Positions 1-8,277 of a DNA stretch of 64,000 bases are shown in pieces; within the stretch, counting starts at the first letter, position 1, and each line of letters starts with the position of its first letter. The DNA comes from JAAYCI01 sp964370295 (lineage in GTDB: Bacteria; Bacillota; Clostridia; Oscillospirales; Ruminococcaceae), in the NCBI GenBank assembly GCA_964370295.1, contig CAYJIR010000008.1:4340-68339 (forward strand), read 5' to 3'. The notes under the pieces were generated by a model. It had not been told where the DNA came from. It ran no database searches and saw only the letters and a list, made by a program, of their open reading frames with translations. The position numbers were made by a program, and so were the translations under genes.

Positions 1-1
1 G

Positions 2-229
2 TTGATCTTAGCCACTGCGAAAATGCGCCCCCATGGCATTGCCGATTTAGAAGTGAAAAGCGTGAAGAAGAAATTTAAAGACAAAGCCTTTGCCGCAAAA
101 ATAGACCGTGAAGTCATCGCCAAAGGAGCCGAAATGCTTTCTATGGATTTAGGCGAGCTTATTTCCATTTGTATAGAAGGCATGCGCCCCTATGCAAAAG
201 AGCTTGGTGTTTTGGGCACCGCCAGCTAA
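2..229 (+). CDS. HD-domain hydrolase, C-terminal part (cut by window edge)
   Basis: The open frame runs in from the left edge, so only the last 75 or so residues are visible and the real start lies outside. The segment has MRPHGIADLEVKSVKKKFKD followed by a helix ending in IEGMRPYAKELG. I recognise this as the tail of small clostridial HDIG-type predicted phosphohydrolases. The metal-binding HD motif would lie upstream of the window, so catalytic competence cannot be judged. It ends with TAA at 227-229. The next 160 bases to the convergent ruvX hold no gene and no clear terminator. Family assignment is from memory of the C-terminal pattern and is moderately sure; the substrate is unknown. Confidence 0.55.
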   Translation: MILATAKMRPHGIADLEVKSVKKKFKDKAFAAKIDREVIAKGAEMLSMDLGELISICIEGMRPYAKELGVLGTAS

Positions 230-393
230 ACATCCGCATAAAATATACTATCGGCCAAAAAACCATTGGCAAAGATAAAACCGCAATTTTTGCACTTTCT
301 AAACGAATCTTCTTTCTTAAAGCATCGAAAACAAATAACAGCTATCTCCCTGCGGTTCCTTTACCACCCGCTTCATACCCGGCAAAAAATGAT

Positions 394-819
394 CTAGTTT
401 TCCATTTCAATACGGCGTTTCGCCAAATAATTATCTAAAATCACTGTAGCCGCTACAGCATCCACCAATGCCTTGCGTTTTTTTCCATAAGCACCGGCAT
501 CACCCAAAAGCCCGTGTGCACTTTTGGTGGTGTTGCGCTCGTCCCAGTACTCAAGCGGAACCGAAAGCAAGGGTGCCAAAATGCTGCCAAGCTTGCGTGT
601 TTTTTCTGCGCGCGGCCCCTCACTTCCATCCATGTTGCGCGGCAAACCAATCACCACCATGCCCACATCGAATTCTCGGCTGGCATGTATGATTTTTTCG
701 GCCACTTTGGCCATGCTTTTTTCTTCAATGATACCCACCGGGCTCGAAAGCGTTTCTGTGCGATCACACACAGCAAGGCCGGTTCGAGCATCACCATAAT
801 CCACTGCCATAATTTTCAT
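394..819 (-). CDS. ruvX: RuvX/YqgF family Holliday junction resolvase-like nuclease
   Basis: This 141-residue protein has the usual length for YqgF/RuvX. It shows the RNase H-like first strand with DYGDARTGLAV (residues 7-17), the GLPRNMDGSEG loop near the middle, the DERNTT segment, and a final DAVAA helix with the last acidic position. Members act in the cytoplasm on branched nucleic acids and have been linked to 16S rRNA 5' end processing. The start at 819 follows GAGAGGATATCC. It lies 29 bases downstream of lysS on the same strand, so the two are probably co-transcribed. No missing catalytic residue is apparent. Confidence 0.93.
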   Translation of the reverse strand: MKIMAVDYGDARTGLAVCDRTETLSSPVGIIEEKSMAKVAEKIIHASREFDVGMVVIGLPRNMDGSEGPRAEKTRKLGSILAPLLSVPLEYWDERNTTKSAHGLLGDAGAYGKKRKALVDAVAATVILDNYLAKRRIEMEN

Positions 820-848
820 GAAAGGATATCCTCTCTATTGTTATATTC

Positions 849-2405
849 TTATCCCTCGTCGTGGCTATGCTTATCGCTGTGCTCATGCGGGGCAACATTC
901 TTCATGGTGGGGAACAGCAAAACATCTCGAATGTTTTCGCACCCACAAAGCAACATCACCAAACGATCTATGCCAATTCCAATACCACCGGTGGGCGGCA
1001 TACCATATTCTAGTGCTGTTAAAAAATCTTCGTCCACACCCGAGGCCTCTTCGTCTCCTCGCTGTTTTAGCATTTCTTGGTGGGCAAAACGTTCGCGTTG
1101 ATCCAGCGGATCGTTCAACTCTGAAAAAGCATTCGCAAATTCATTGCCGGCAATAAACAACTCAAAACGCTCGGTATACCCTGGATTTTTGGAGTCTTTT
1201 TTGCTTAAAGGCGAAATCTCCACAGGATGCCCCGTTAAAAAGGTGGGCTGTATCAAATCCTCCTCGCAGTACACCTCGAAAAAAGCATTCAAGAGCTCCC
1301 CTTTACTTTGCCAGTCCTCAAATTCAATAGACCGTTGCTTTGCTTCAGCTTGTATGTCTTGCAAAGAAAGCGTATCCCAAGATAATCCTGTTTTTTGTAG
1401 TACGGCCTCGCGCATAGAAATGCGACGGAATGGACTTTCTAAATCAATCTCATATCCCTTGTAAGACAGCGTCCTGCAATTTCCCAGTGTTTTTTTCGCT
1501 ACATATCGCATCAAATCTTCACACAAGTCCATCATGCCTTCGTAATCCGTATAAGCTTGGTATAGCTCCATCATGGTAAACTCGGGGTTATGACTATGAT
1601 CCATCCCTTCATTGCGGAAGTTGCGCCCTATTTCATATACTCGATCGATGCCACCTACTATCAGGCGTTTTAAATATAATTCTAACGCAATGCGTAAATA
1701 CATCGGAATATCCAAGGCGTTATGATGCGTGATAAACGGACGAGCGGCAGCACCACCGGCCTGCACCTGCAAAATAGGCGTTTCTACTTCCATAAAACCA
1801 CGCTCGTCCAAATAACGGCGTATTTCGGCAATAATACGACTACGCAAAACAAAGTTTTCCCGCACTTCGGGGTTTACAATCAAATCCAGATACCGTTGGC
1901 GATATCTCAGCTCTGTATCTCGCAACCCATGAAATTTTTCCGGCAAAGGCAAAAGACCCTTCGCCAGCAGGATAATTTCTTGCACATGCACTGAAATTTC
2001 TCCCATCTTAGTGCGAAAAACTTCTCCTTTTACGCCAACGATGTCACCTATATCAAACTTTTTAAATTCTTTATAAACATCTTCACCCACATCATCGCGT
2101 TTCACATACATTTGTATGGTTCCGCTTGTGTCGCGCAAATCGGCAAAACTTGCTTTCCCCATCACGCGTTTGCTCATCATGCGCCCCGCCATACATACTT
2201 TGCGTGGGTCTTCCCCCTCAGCAAGGTCACAAAAATTTTCTTTTACTTCTTTGGCAAAACTATCCTGTGGATATTTTGTTTGCACAAAAGGATCGTGCCC
2301 TTCTTCTTGTAGCTGTCTTAACTTTTCACGGCGCACTGCTACCAATTCGTTATATTCTTTTTCCTCCGGCTGTCCCTTGGGCCGGTTTTGTTGTGTATCA
2401 CTCAT
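849..2405 (-). CDS. lysS: Lysyl-tRNA synthetase, class II
   Basis: This cytoplasmic enzyme charges tRNA-Lys with lysine using ATP. The 518-residue chain has an N-terminal OB-fold anticodon-binding region (about residues 60-170) with the class II catalytic core after it. Motif 2 is seen in YEIGRNFRNEGMDHSHNPEF, motif 3 in GGIGIGIDRLVML, and the lysine-pocket stretch NEFANAFSELNDP is present. The C-terminus carries a short His/Asp-rich tail (HEHSDKHSHDEG) beyond motif 3, longer than usual. The start ATG at 2405 follows GAGGAGAGAAGT. No T-box leader was found upstream. ruvX follows closely on the same strand. Confidence 0.97.
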   Translation of the reverse strand: MSDTQQNRPKGQPEEKEYNELVAVRREKLRQLQEEGHDPFVQTKYPQDSFAKEVKENFCDLAEGEDPRKVCMAGRMMSKRVMGKASFADLRDTSGTIQMYVKRDDVGEDVYKEFKKFDIGDIVGVKGEVFRTKMGEISVHVQEIILLAKGLLPLPEKFHGLRDTELRYRQRYLDLIVNPEVRENFVLRSRIIAEIRRYLDERGFMEVETPILQVQAGGAAARPFITHHNALDIPMYLRIALELYLKRLIVGGIDRVYEIGRNFRNEGMDHSHNPEFTMMELYQAYTDYEGMMDLCEDLMRYVAKKTLGNCRTLSYKGYEIDLESPFRRISMREAVLQKTGLSWDTLSLQDIQAEAKQRSIEFEDWQSKGELLNAFFEVYCEEDLIQPTFLTGHPVEISPLSKKDSKNPGYTERFELFIAGNEFANAFSELNDPLDQRERFAHQEMLKQRGDEEASGVDEDFLTALEYGMPPTGGIGIGIDRLVMLLCGCENIRDVLLFPTMKNVAPHEHSDKHSHDEG

Positions 2406-2574
2406 ACTTCTCTCCTCAATTACATATTCCTTTGCCTAACATTATATGGATAAGTATACCACAGTCAACGGTTATTTTGCAAAAAATACACCAAATATAC
2501 ACCTATCAATTTCTGCCATATATAACAAAACCATCCTTGTTTTTTCGGCAAAATGTCAAAGTTCCTCATCTTTA

Positions 2575-2603
2575 TTGCAGCTTGTTTTTGTCTGTGCTAT
2601 AAT
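2575..2603 (+). promoter_or_regulatory. Predicted sigma-A-type promoter of an orphan transcript
   Basis: TTGCAG (2575-2580), a 17-base spacer, and TATAAT (2598-2603). It points away from lysS into a region without a convincing protein gene and fits transcription starting near 2609. Confidence 0.5.
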
Positions 2604-2608
2604 TACAA

Positions 2609-2699
2609 TGCACCAATTCATTATATGTCTTTTTTATTGTAGCCATCGCACGGCTTTATAAGGGCGGCAATTCGTTGTCGGCCTTTTTTGCTTTTTTTA
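2609..2699 (+). ncRNA. Candidate small RNA ending in an intrinsic terminator
   Basis: Downstream of a good promoter match, about 90 bases carry a small hairpin (AGCC..GGCT, 2641-2655) and then a GGCGGCAA-ttcg-TTGTCGGCC stem (2663-2682) followed by a long T-run broken by one GC (2684-2699). This promoter-hairpins-terminator order with no ribosome site or open frame suggests a short non-coding transcript. I do not recognise a family. It could also be the remnant of an attenuated gene. Confidence 0.35.
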
Positions 2700-2712
2700 T
2701 ATTGGACACAAG

Positions 2713-2751
2713 CGAAAACCGGCAATTTTTAAGAACACAGGCCGGTTTTCG
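2713..2751. repeat. 11-bp perfect inverted repeat with 17-base loop
   Basis: CGAAAACCGGC (2713-2723) is repeated in inverse as GCCGGTTTTCG (2741-2751). No T-run follows on the plus strand, so this is not a standard terminator. It may be a protein-binding site or an RNA hairpin. Confidence 0.5.
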
Positions 2752-3064
2752 TAGCATTCGCCCTATGAAACAATTGACTTCGGTATGCTGCTGTTCGAAG
2801 CAACAACCTAAAACAGCATATATGGCACCCAATACAAATTTAGCCAGTACTACACGCTGTGGATTTGCCAACAATAGAACTGCCTCTTGCGCTCCACTTT
2901 AAAAATCCAGTCTTTCTAGCACAAAAGTATGGGGAAATCGTCTTTTGTTCCCCTAGCTGTATGGGCAAAGCTCTCTCAGGCCAAACTTCGGCCCGATAGA
3001 ATATAAAAGACTTTACAAATACACAAATCATAGCATAAAAAACAAAAAAGAAAGGGTTAAACTC
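2752..3064. other. Intergenic region without a supported gene
   Basis: An ATG frame of 45 codons at 2764-2901 would encode a small peptide with five cysteines, but it has no ribosome-binding site and no recognised family. Two small hairpins (GGGGAA..TTCCCC near 2930-2953 and GGCC..GGCC near 2980-2995) lie before the next gene. A weak promoter-like TTTACA at about 3012 may serve that gene. Confidence 0.4.
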
Positions 3065-3679
3065 ATGTTAAAAATTTTAGGTGTATGTGGTAGTCCCCGT
3101 CGAAAATCGTCCTACTTGGCTCTCGAAACAGCACTAAAAGCCGCAGGTGAAGACACGCAGGTGCAAACAGAACTTGTGGAATTACGTGGACGTAAAATTG
3201 CCCCCTGTGTGCATTGCAACAAATGTCTTCGAGATCAAAACACACACTGTAGCATCTACCACGACGATATGGATGAACTCTACGACAAAGTATACGAGTG
3301 CGATGGTATTCTCATCTCTACGCCCGTGTATGAAATGAGTGTAACCGCACAGCTCTCTGCTTTTTTCAGCCGATTTCGTCCCACTTGGGTGATGCTACAA
3401 AACGACCCCTATTTTTTCACACGTAAGGCGGGTTCAGCCATGGCAGTGGGTGGCACCCGCGCCGGTGGGCAGGAGACCGCAATTAACACCATAATGGGCT
3501 TTTACCACACCCAAGGTTTTACGGTTTGCAATGGTGGCGCCGGTGTTTATGCCGGTGTCGGCCTTTGGAACCCCGGGGATGGTAGCGGCACTATGGACGA
3601 CCCCTACGGCCTTGAAAAAGCACAACTGTTAGGGAGAAAATTAGCCTACACCACCGGCTTACTAACAGGTGCAAAATAA
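3065..3679 (+). CDS. Iron-sulfur flavoprotein-like NAD(P)H-dependent FMN reductase
   Basis: This 204-residue flavodoxin-fold protein begins with the FMN-phosphate loop CGSPRRKSSY (residues 8-17). Residues around 48-62 carry C-V-H-C-N-K-C-(7)-C, a compact CX2CX2CX7C pattern like the 4Fe-4S motif of the Isf family. STPVYEMSVTAQLSAFFSRF is the conserved flavin-side helix. Family members move electrons between ferredoxin or NAD(P)H and small acceptors in anaerobes. The Cys motif favours an Fe-S flavoprotein over a plain FMN reductase, but partner and acceptor are unknown. The start follows AAGAAAGGG. It is monocistronic, with an inverted repeat and a mobile-repeat end downstream. Confidence 0.85.
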   Translation: MLKILGVCGSPRRKSSYLALETALKAAGEDTQVQTELVELRGRKIAPCVHCNKCLRDQNTHCSIYHDDMDELYDKVYECDGILISTPVYEMSVTAQLSAFFSRFRPTWVMLQNDPYFFTRKAGSAMAVGGTRAGGQETAINTIMGFYHTQGFTVCNGGAGVYAGVGLWNPGDGSGTMDDPYGLEKAQLLGRKLAYTTGLLTGAK

Positions 3680-3692
3680 AACCGCCTCTATT

Positions 3693-3753
3693 TAATGCCC
3701 ACTGAATAAACAAAAAATAACATATACATATTATAAAATATCCTTTTTTGTTT
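3693..3753 (+). repeat. TIR-hairpin element family 1, left-end fragment (copy F)
   Basis: It starts with TAATGCCCACTGAATAAAC, the left terminal repeat of the family, and continues into the first internal hairpin (AAACAAAAAATAACAT.. ending ..TTTTTTGTTT). The remaining hairpins and right end seen in full copies at 6741, 16035 and 17840 are absent, so this is a solo left end or a decayed copy. Confidence 0.75.
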
Positions 3754-3784
3754 GGCCGTATAGCCGCCTATATTCCCATACTAT

Positions 3785-3830
3785 TGCTGCTGAAATTTTG
3801 CTTGTTCCAAAGAGCTTCTTTTCAGCAGCA
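3785..3830. repeat. Inverted repeat in the gap before lplA
   Basis: TGCTGCTGAAA (3785-3795) pairs with TTTCAGCAGCA (3820-3830) across 24 bases, followed by TCCATTTTTCC. It could be a weak terminator for the upstream flavoprotein gene. Nothing else gene-like is seen between 3754 and the lplA promoter. Confidence 0.4.
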
Positions 3831-3936
3831 TCCATTTTTCCAATCGTCTTTCCATACACCGACACAAACACATTCCATACCCTAATTTGTATCGATATCT
3901 AGGTTTGTTGTTCGCCTACATGCACCGTCATGCTGT

Positions 3937-3965
3937 TTGACAAAAGTTTATAAAAACAGTATACT
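3937..3965 (+). promoter_or_regulatory. Predicted promoter of the lplA-rpiB operon
   Basis: TTGACA (3937-3942), a 17-base spacer and TATACT (3960-3965), about 70 bases before the lplA start. This is a strong match to the vegetative consensus. Confidence 0.7.
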
Positions 3966-4034
3966 TTGTGCAAGATTATGTGGACTTTTCTTGTGAATTA
4001 CACTTTATTGTCCTAATAAGGAGGACACACTGCA

Positions 4035-5021
4035 TTGACAACTATATATTTAGAAACAAACTCGCTAAATCCTTGTTATAACTTAGCTTTCGAACAATAT
4101 GTGTTAGAGCATCGTCTGGTGGGTGACTACCTTTTGCTTTGGCAAAATGCAAATACCGTGGTAGTGGGGCGCCACCAAAACACAGAGGAAGAAATAAACC
4201 GCCCCTTTATAGAAGAACACAATATCACCGTGGTTCGCCGTGGCACAGGAGGAGGCGCTGTATATCATGATTTAGGAAATCTAAATTATTCGTTTATCAC
4301 CGATGCTTCTACAAGCGACCGTTTGGGGTTGTTGCAATTTACCAAACCTGTGGTAGAAGCACTGTGTAAATTGGGCCTTCAGGCGGAGGCCTCGGGCCGC
4401 AATGATATTTTAGTAGATGGAAAAAAAGTATCGGGGACTGCCCAACGCTTGCATAAAAACAGAATTCTACATCATGGCACGCTTTTATTTGAATCAAATC
4501 CGGCTATGATAGCCGGAGCTTTAAATGCAGATCCACAAAAATTCCAATCAAAAAGCTCCAAATCGGTACGAAGCCGTATCGGAAATATCCGCCCAGCGCT
4601 TTCAAAAGATATGAACATGGAAGCATTTTGGAAATACCTAAAAAGCGAACTTTCCAACGATGGATTCACACAGGGTAAATTGACAAAAGATGAGCTTCTG
4701 CAAATAGAGGCCGTGAAAGTGTCGCGCTATGATACATGGACATGGAATTACGGACATTCCCCCGCCTATGATTTGCATACACATAAACGTTGGAGCAATG
4801 GCTCGCTAGAAGTATTCCTCTGTGTGAAAAATGGTTTGATAACCCACGTAGATTTTCGCGGGGATTTTCTGGGACGTAGCTCTTTAGACAAGCTCTGTGA
4901 TGCCATGGTTGGCTGTCCTTTACACCGGGAAGAGGTGGAATCTCGCATAAAAGATTTTCCCTTGCAAGATTTGTTTGGCGGCATTTCTCTTAGTGAAATT
5001 CTCGATACCATTTTTTCATAA
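4035..5021 (+). CDS. lplA: Lipoate-protein ligase A
   Basis: This cytoplasmic ligase activates lipoate with ATP and attaches it to lysines of E2 or GcvH proteins. The 328 residues cover the catalytic domain and the C-terminal accessory domain of the two-domain LplA type. The binding motif RRGTGGGAVYHDLGNLN (about 70-86) is intact, as are the DILVDGKKVSGTAQ segment with its conserved lysine and the HHGTLLF strand. The start is a TTG at 4035, chosen because AAGGAGG lies 10 bases ahead and no better start exists. A good promoter sits upstream. rpiB follows after 20 bases, so this opens a three-gene operon. No lipoylated target gene is in the window. Confidence 0.95.
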   Translation: MTTIYLETNSLNPCYNLAFEQYVLEHRLVGDYLLLWQNANTVVVGRHQNTEEEINRPFIEEHNITVVRRGTGGGAVYHDLGNLNYSFITDASTSDRLGLLQFTKPVVEALCKLGLQAEASGRNDILVDGKKVSGTAQRLHKNRILHHGTLLFESNPAMIAGALNADPQKFQSKSSKSVRSRIGNIRPALSKDMNMEAFWKYLKSELSNDGFTQGKLTKDELLQIEAVKVSRYDTWTWNYGHSPAYDLHTHKRWSNGSLEVFLCVKNGLITHVDFRGDFLGRSSLDKLCDAMVGCPLHREEVESRIKDFPLQDLFGGISLSEILDTIFS

Positions 5022-5041
5022 AACACTTATGGAGGCATATA

Positions 5042-5497
5042 ATGAGCAAAAGAACCGTTGCGCTTGCATCCGATCACGGAGGGTTTTACTTAAAAGAACA
5101 CATCCGCCAATATTTACAAGCTCAAGGGATTTCTGTGATAGATTTTGGCACGCATAATGACGATAGTGTAGATTATCCCGACATGGTGAAACCGGCTTGC
5201 GAAGCAGTTTTAAACGGAAAATGTCAATGTGCATTATTGTTTTGTGGCACAGGCATCGGCATATCCATAGCGGCCAATAAGATCCGCGGAATACGGGCTG
5301 CCTGTTGCTCCGACACCTTCAGCGCCGAGTTTACACGTCGCCATAACGATGCCAACGCCTTATGTCTTGGTGGACGCGTAGTGGGCACCGGCCTTGCCGA
5401 AAGCATGGTAGATTTATTTTTAAAAAGAGAATTTGAAGGCGGGCGACACATGCGACGTGTGGAAAAAATTTCCCAACTTGAGGAGGCAAATGCATGA
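5042..5497 (+). CDS. rpiB: Ribose-5-phosphate isomerase B
   Basis: It interconverts ribose 5-phosphate and ribulose 5-phosphate in the pentose phosphate pathway, or acts on a related sugar phosphate. The 151 residues match the RpiB/LacAB fold. They show ASDHGGFYLKEHI at the N-terminus, the catalytic cysteine in LFCGTGIGISIAANK (about residue 67), and the phosphate-binding RRHNDANALCLGGRVVG. The start ATG follows GGAGGCATATA. Its last codons overlap the next gene by four bases (ATGA), which indicates translational coupling to the dehydrogenase. RpiB relatives can act on allose phosphate, but nothing here suggests that. Confidence 0.94.
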   Translation: MSKRTVALASDHGGFYLKEHIRQYLQAQGISVIDFGTHNDDSVDYPDMVKPACEAVLNGKCQCALLFCGTGIGISIAANKIRGIRAACCSDTFSAEFTRRHNDANALCLGGRVVGTGLAESMVDLFLKREFEGGRHMRRVEKISQLEEANA

Positions 5498-6453
5498 ATA
5501 TTGTAGTTTTAGATGGCTTCACCACAAACCCCGGAGACCTATCTTGGCAAACGATAGCACAACAGGGCGAGTTGGTAGTACACGAAAGAACGGCACCTTC
5601 TGAAACAGCACAACGCATTGCACAGGCAGACCTTGTACTTACAAACAAAACAGTCCTCAACAAAGAAGACATAGCTTCGGCAAATAACCTCCGCTATATC
5701 GGGGTATTGGCAACCGGTACCAACGTTGTAGATTTGCAAGCCGCAAAAGAACAAGGCGTTTTGGTCACCAATATTCCCGCATACAGCACAAATGAAGTGG
5801 CACAGCATACCATGGCCCTACTTTTGGAAATATGTAATCAAGTAGGACATCACAGTACAGCCGTGCATCAAGGACGCTGGGTTCGCAGTCCGGATTTTAG
5901 CTTTTGTGACACAAAGCTTATTTCCCTGTCTCAAAAAACCTTTGGTGCTATCGGGTTTGGGGCCATTGGCCAACGCACAGGCCAGCTTGCCAAAGCTTTT
6001 GGGATGACAGTTCTGGCAAGTGGAAGCCGAGAATGCGAGCCAGGCCGTGCCATTGCACAATACGTGTCTTTAGACGAGCTTTTAGAACGTTCTGATGTAG
6101 TAAGTTTACATTGTCCCCTTTTGCCACAAACGCAGGAAATCATTTGCGAAAAAACTTTATCAAAAATGAAAGATGGGACCATCTTACTCAATACAGCACG
6201 AGGCGGTCTTCTGAATGAAAACGATGTAAGAACAGCTTTAGAAAGTGGAAAATTGTATGCGGCCGGGCTGGATGTTGCCACCTGTGAACCCATGGACAAA
6301 AATAGTCCATTGCTTGCAGCTAAAAACAGTTTTATCACACCTCATATTGCCTGGGCACCACTGGCCGCTCGCACACGACTTATGCAAGTAGCCGCTGCCA
6401 ACATAAGCGCTTTCTTAAACGGAAAACCCCAAAATGTAGTAAATGCATCATAG
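5494..6453 (+). CDS. D-2-hydroxyacid dehydrogenase (glycerate dehydrogenase-like)
   Basis: This is a 319-residue NAD(P)-dependent enzyme of the D-isomer-specific 2-hydroxyacid dehydrogenase family. It has a Rossmann glycine motif GFGAIGQRTG (about 152-161), the catalytic arginine in NTARGG, and the catalytic histidine in ITPHIAWAP near the end, spaced as in HprA-type glycerate/hydroxypyruvate reductases. It overlaps rpiB by four bases and closes the operon that starts at lplA. The early ATSTNVVD-like segment (LATGTNVVDL) fits the glycerate dehydrogenase branch, but the substrate is an inference. A strong terminator lies at 6696. Confidence 0.88.
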   Translation: MNIVVLDGFTTNPGDLSWQTIAQQGELVVHERTAPSETAQRIAQADLVLTNKTVLNKEDIASANNLRYIGVLATGTNVVDLQAAKEQGVLVTNIPAYSTNEVAQHTMALLLEICNQVGHHSTAVHQGRWVRSPDFSFCDTKLISLSQKTFGAIGFGAIGQRTGQLAKAFGMTVLASGSRECEPGRAIAQYVSLDELLERSDVVSLHCPLLPQTQEIICEKTLSKMKDGTILLNTARGGLLNENDVRTALESGKLYAAGLDVATCEPMDKNSPLLAAKNSFITPHIAWAPLAARTRLMQVAAANISAFLNGKPQNVVNAS

Positions 6454-6535
6454 AAAAACATGATGCATTTATCTCTAAAAAAATTGTTTTCTACATCCGC
6501 TCTTTGCTAAAAGGCATTCTTTGCGAGCCTTACTC

Positions 6536-6657
6536 AATACCCACTGAATAAACAAAAAACGACAAATATAAATTTTAAATTATTGTTTTTGTTTGGAGAA
6601 ATGCAAAGTTTTCCCTTGTTTCGCACAAAAATCTTCCACTTTTATGGCCACCGCATT
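6536..6657 (+). repeat. TIR-hairpin element family 1, internally deleted copy (G)
   Basis: It begins AATACCCACTGAATAAAC and shares the block TTTCGCACAAAAA. It then jumps directly to CACTTTTATGGCCACCGCATT, missing the middle hairpins present in the full copy about 80 bases downstream. The right terminal repeat is lost. Confidence 0.7.
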
Positions 6658-6695
6658 CCATACAAAGCCGGCTTTACCATACACCCTTATATATC

Positions 6696-6740
6696 AATCG
6701 CCCCCCACAAGCTAGAAGCTTGTAGGGGGCGATTTTATTT
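6696..6740. terminator. Intrinsic terminator after the lplA operon
   Basis: ATCGCCCCC..ACAAGCT and AGCTTGT..GGGGGCGAT form a long GC-rich stem with a three-base loop, followed by TTTTATTT. It closes the plus-strand operon and sits between two copies of repeat family 1. Confidence 0.85.
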
Positions 6741-6996
6741 TAATGTCCGCTGAACAAACCAAAAATGACATATACAAATTCAAAAATATCTCTCTTGGTG
6801 TGAGAAGGTGCAATGTTTTTCCGTCTTTCGCACAAAAACCTTGCACTTTCGTTTTCGCCTTTTCATTTAAGGGGCGAAAACACAGTGGAGTACATCAAGG
6901 TATGCCCCATAAAAGTGCTGTTTTGGCACTTTTATGGCCACCGCATTTTGCGGTGGGGCTGAATGACCCCAGCAGGGGTTTATTCAGCAGGCATTA
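6741..6996 (+). repeat. TIR-hairpin element family 1, full-length copy (A)
   Basis: This 256-base element runs from TAATGTCCGCTGAACAAAC to GTTTATTCAGCAGGCATTA, its terminal inverted repeats. Inside are successive hairpins: GTTTTCGCC/GGCGAAAAC, AAAAGTGC/GCACTTTT, CCACCGCA/TGCGGTGG, and CTGAATGA.CCCC/GGGGTTTATTCAG at the right end. It is flanked by identical TATTTTA at 6736-6742 and 6995-7001, overlapping the terminal TA, which looks like a target duplication. The right copy contains the stop codon of the GNAT gene. It encodes no protein. Confidence 0.85.
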
Positions 6997-6998
6997 TT

Positions 6999-7289
6999 TT
7001 ATAGCGGCGGTGCTTCCACATCGGCATAAACACTGGGAAGTTCTTTAAACTTCTTTTTAGAAAAAGCACAGATAGGTACAATTTTTTGATTTGTTTCTCG
7101 TGCAAAATCGGCAAGTGCATCCAGCAATTGAACCGCGTACCCATGCCCTTGATACATAGGCTTCACTTCGGTATGTACGGCAAATAATCTTCCTTTTGTA
7201 CCCACCTTATAATCAATACGGCCTACTTCTTCTTTTTCTTCATTTTGAAGAATAAAACATCGTTGCTTTTCTAAGTGTATCACATGCAT
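6999..7289 (-). CDS. Small GNAT-family N-acetyltransferase (COG2388/YjdJ-like)
   Basis: This 96-residue single-domain protein matches the small GNAT subfamily. The acetyl-CoA-binding segment reads KPMYQGHGYAVQLLDALADFA (about 43-63), with the Q/R-x-x-G-x-G/A pattern, and the C-terminal KIVPICAFSKKKF strand is typical of the subfamily. These proteins are predicted acetyltransferases; their substrates are generally unknown. The start at 7289 lies six bases after GGAGG. The stop codon TAA falls inside the direct repeat flanking mobile copy A, so that element landed exactly at the 3' end without disrupting the frame. It is convergent with the lplA operon. Confidence 0.8.
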   Translation of the reverse strand: MHVIHLEKQRCFILQNEEKEEVGRIDYKVGTKGRLFAVHTEVKPMYQGHGYAVQLLDALADFARETNQKIVPICAFSKKKFKELPSVYADVEAPPL

Positions 7290-7348
7290 ACATAACCTCC
7301 ACTTTATAGCTTGTGTCTTTTATGTCACAATATGTTTTCGCTCCTCAT

Positions 7349-8149
7349 TTATATATATATATTGGATGGCTCGGTTGGTTTTGGTATACTATATGGATTC
7401 CCCGCTGCAACTGAATGCGCATTTTCCTCTTGCCACACACCGGGGCTTTTTCCCACCTCTTTTTTAAATACACGACAAAGATAATTCGCACCGGAAAAAC
7501 CGCACATTCCTGCAACCGAATCTAAATTCATTCCCTCCAAAAGCAACCGTTTTGCCGCCTCTATGCGCACTAAGCTTAAATATTTTCCCGGTGGCATTCC
7601 CATAACAGCCTTAAACCGTCGTATAAGATGCGCTTTGCTTACATTCAATTCTTCTGCCAATTCCTCAATTCCATACCATTCGCTATAATGTTCATGAATT
7701 TCTTCAAGAGCTTCCATCACCAGTTTTGGCAAGCGCTGTTGTCTGCGCGGCGTTTCTACCATGGCGCACAATAAAGAGAATGTCAACACACAACTTTCCT
7801 GTATGCTAAGTTCTTTTTGCAAGCGATACAATATTTCTACCGGCTTTGCATTTACACCGGGCAAGATAGTGTGTCTTTTGTCGATTTCTTGTATAAAATC
7901 CTCCGCAACGTTGCCATGCAACACCACCCCCGTCACCACACATCGTCCGGCAGGAAAAAAAGATTGTGGCGTAGATGTGGCCAGCAAACTGCCAGAAGGA
8001 AGATAGCGCGAGTCTTCTTTTAATGCCACCATACCTTCCTTAAGCAAAAACACATTCAAACCACCCTCTTCTCCTAGCACGAAGCTGTTCTTACCTTCAT
8101 AATGTAAGACACATCCTTTTCTACAGTACCTCGCCACATCAAAGCTCAT
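7349..8149 (-). CDS. AraC-family transcriptional regulator
   Basis: This is a 266-residue cytoplasmic DNA-binding regulator. The N-terminal 150 residues form a cupin-like sensor region of low similarity. The C-terminal 100 residues hold the double helix-turn-helix: IEELAEELNVSKAHLIRRFK (first HTH, about 170-190) and the second around MNLDSVAGMCGFSGANYLCRVFKKEVGKSPG. The start is set by TTGAGGTGT ahead of the ATG. It is divergent from the MalK/UgpC-type ATPase gene, with about 128 bases between starts. It may therefore control that gene or itself in response to a sugar, but no operator was identified. Confidence 0.9.
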   Translation of the reverse strand: MSFDVARYCRKGCVLHYEGKNSFVLGEEGGLNVFLLKEGMVALKEDSRYLPSGSLLATSTPQSFFPAGRCVVTGVVLHGNVAEDFIQEIDKRHTILPGVNAKPVEILYRLQKELSIQESCVLTFSLLCAMVETPRRQQRLPKLVMEALEEIHEHYSEWYGIEELAEELNVSKAHLIRRFKAVMGMPPGKYLSLVRIEAAKRLLLEGMNLDSVAGMCGFSGANYLCRVFKKEVGKSPGVWQEENAHSVAAGNPYSIPKPTEPSNIYI

Positions 8150-8277
8150 TATTTTGACACCTCAAGTCCATATAATGCTATAAAAACGGTTGATTCTTGT
8201 GCTACTATATTACATATTAGACTAGCACGGAAGACAATTCAACCTTTTTTATGTTTTTTATTGCAAAGGAGAACATT
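8150..8277. promoter_or_regulatory. Divergent control region between the AraC gene and the ABC ATPase gene
   Basis: TATAAAAACGGTTGA (8179-8193) occurs here and identically before greA, each time overlapping a TTGA-type -35 element. The ribosome site AAAGGAG precedes the ATPase ATG at 8278. No clear AraC operator repeats were seen. Confidence 0.4.

Noticed and set aside
2406..2580. T-box leader for lysS
   Set aside because: No T-box sequence (TGGNACCGCG-type) or specifier-stem-terminator array was found upstream on the minus strand.
2764..2901. 45-codon cysteine-rich peptide frame
   Set aside because: No ribosome-binding site, no match to the SCIFF pattern, and it lies just after an inverted repeat in A+T-rich sequence. 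Probably chance.
2950..3010. Glycine-riboswitch-like GGCAAAGCTCTCTCAGGCC
   Set aside because: The 5' partner GAGAG and the downstream ACAGAG element of the aptamer are absent. The similarity is limited to one short string.
7349..7365. (TA)n run as a regulatory signal
   Set aside because: It is the last codons of the AraC gene (Ile-Tyr-Ile), only six TA units, with no evidence of function.
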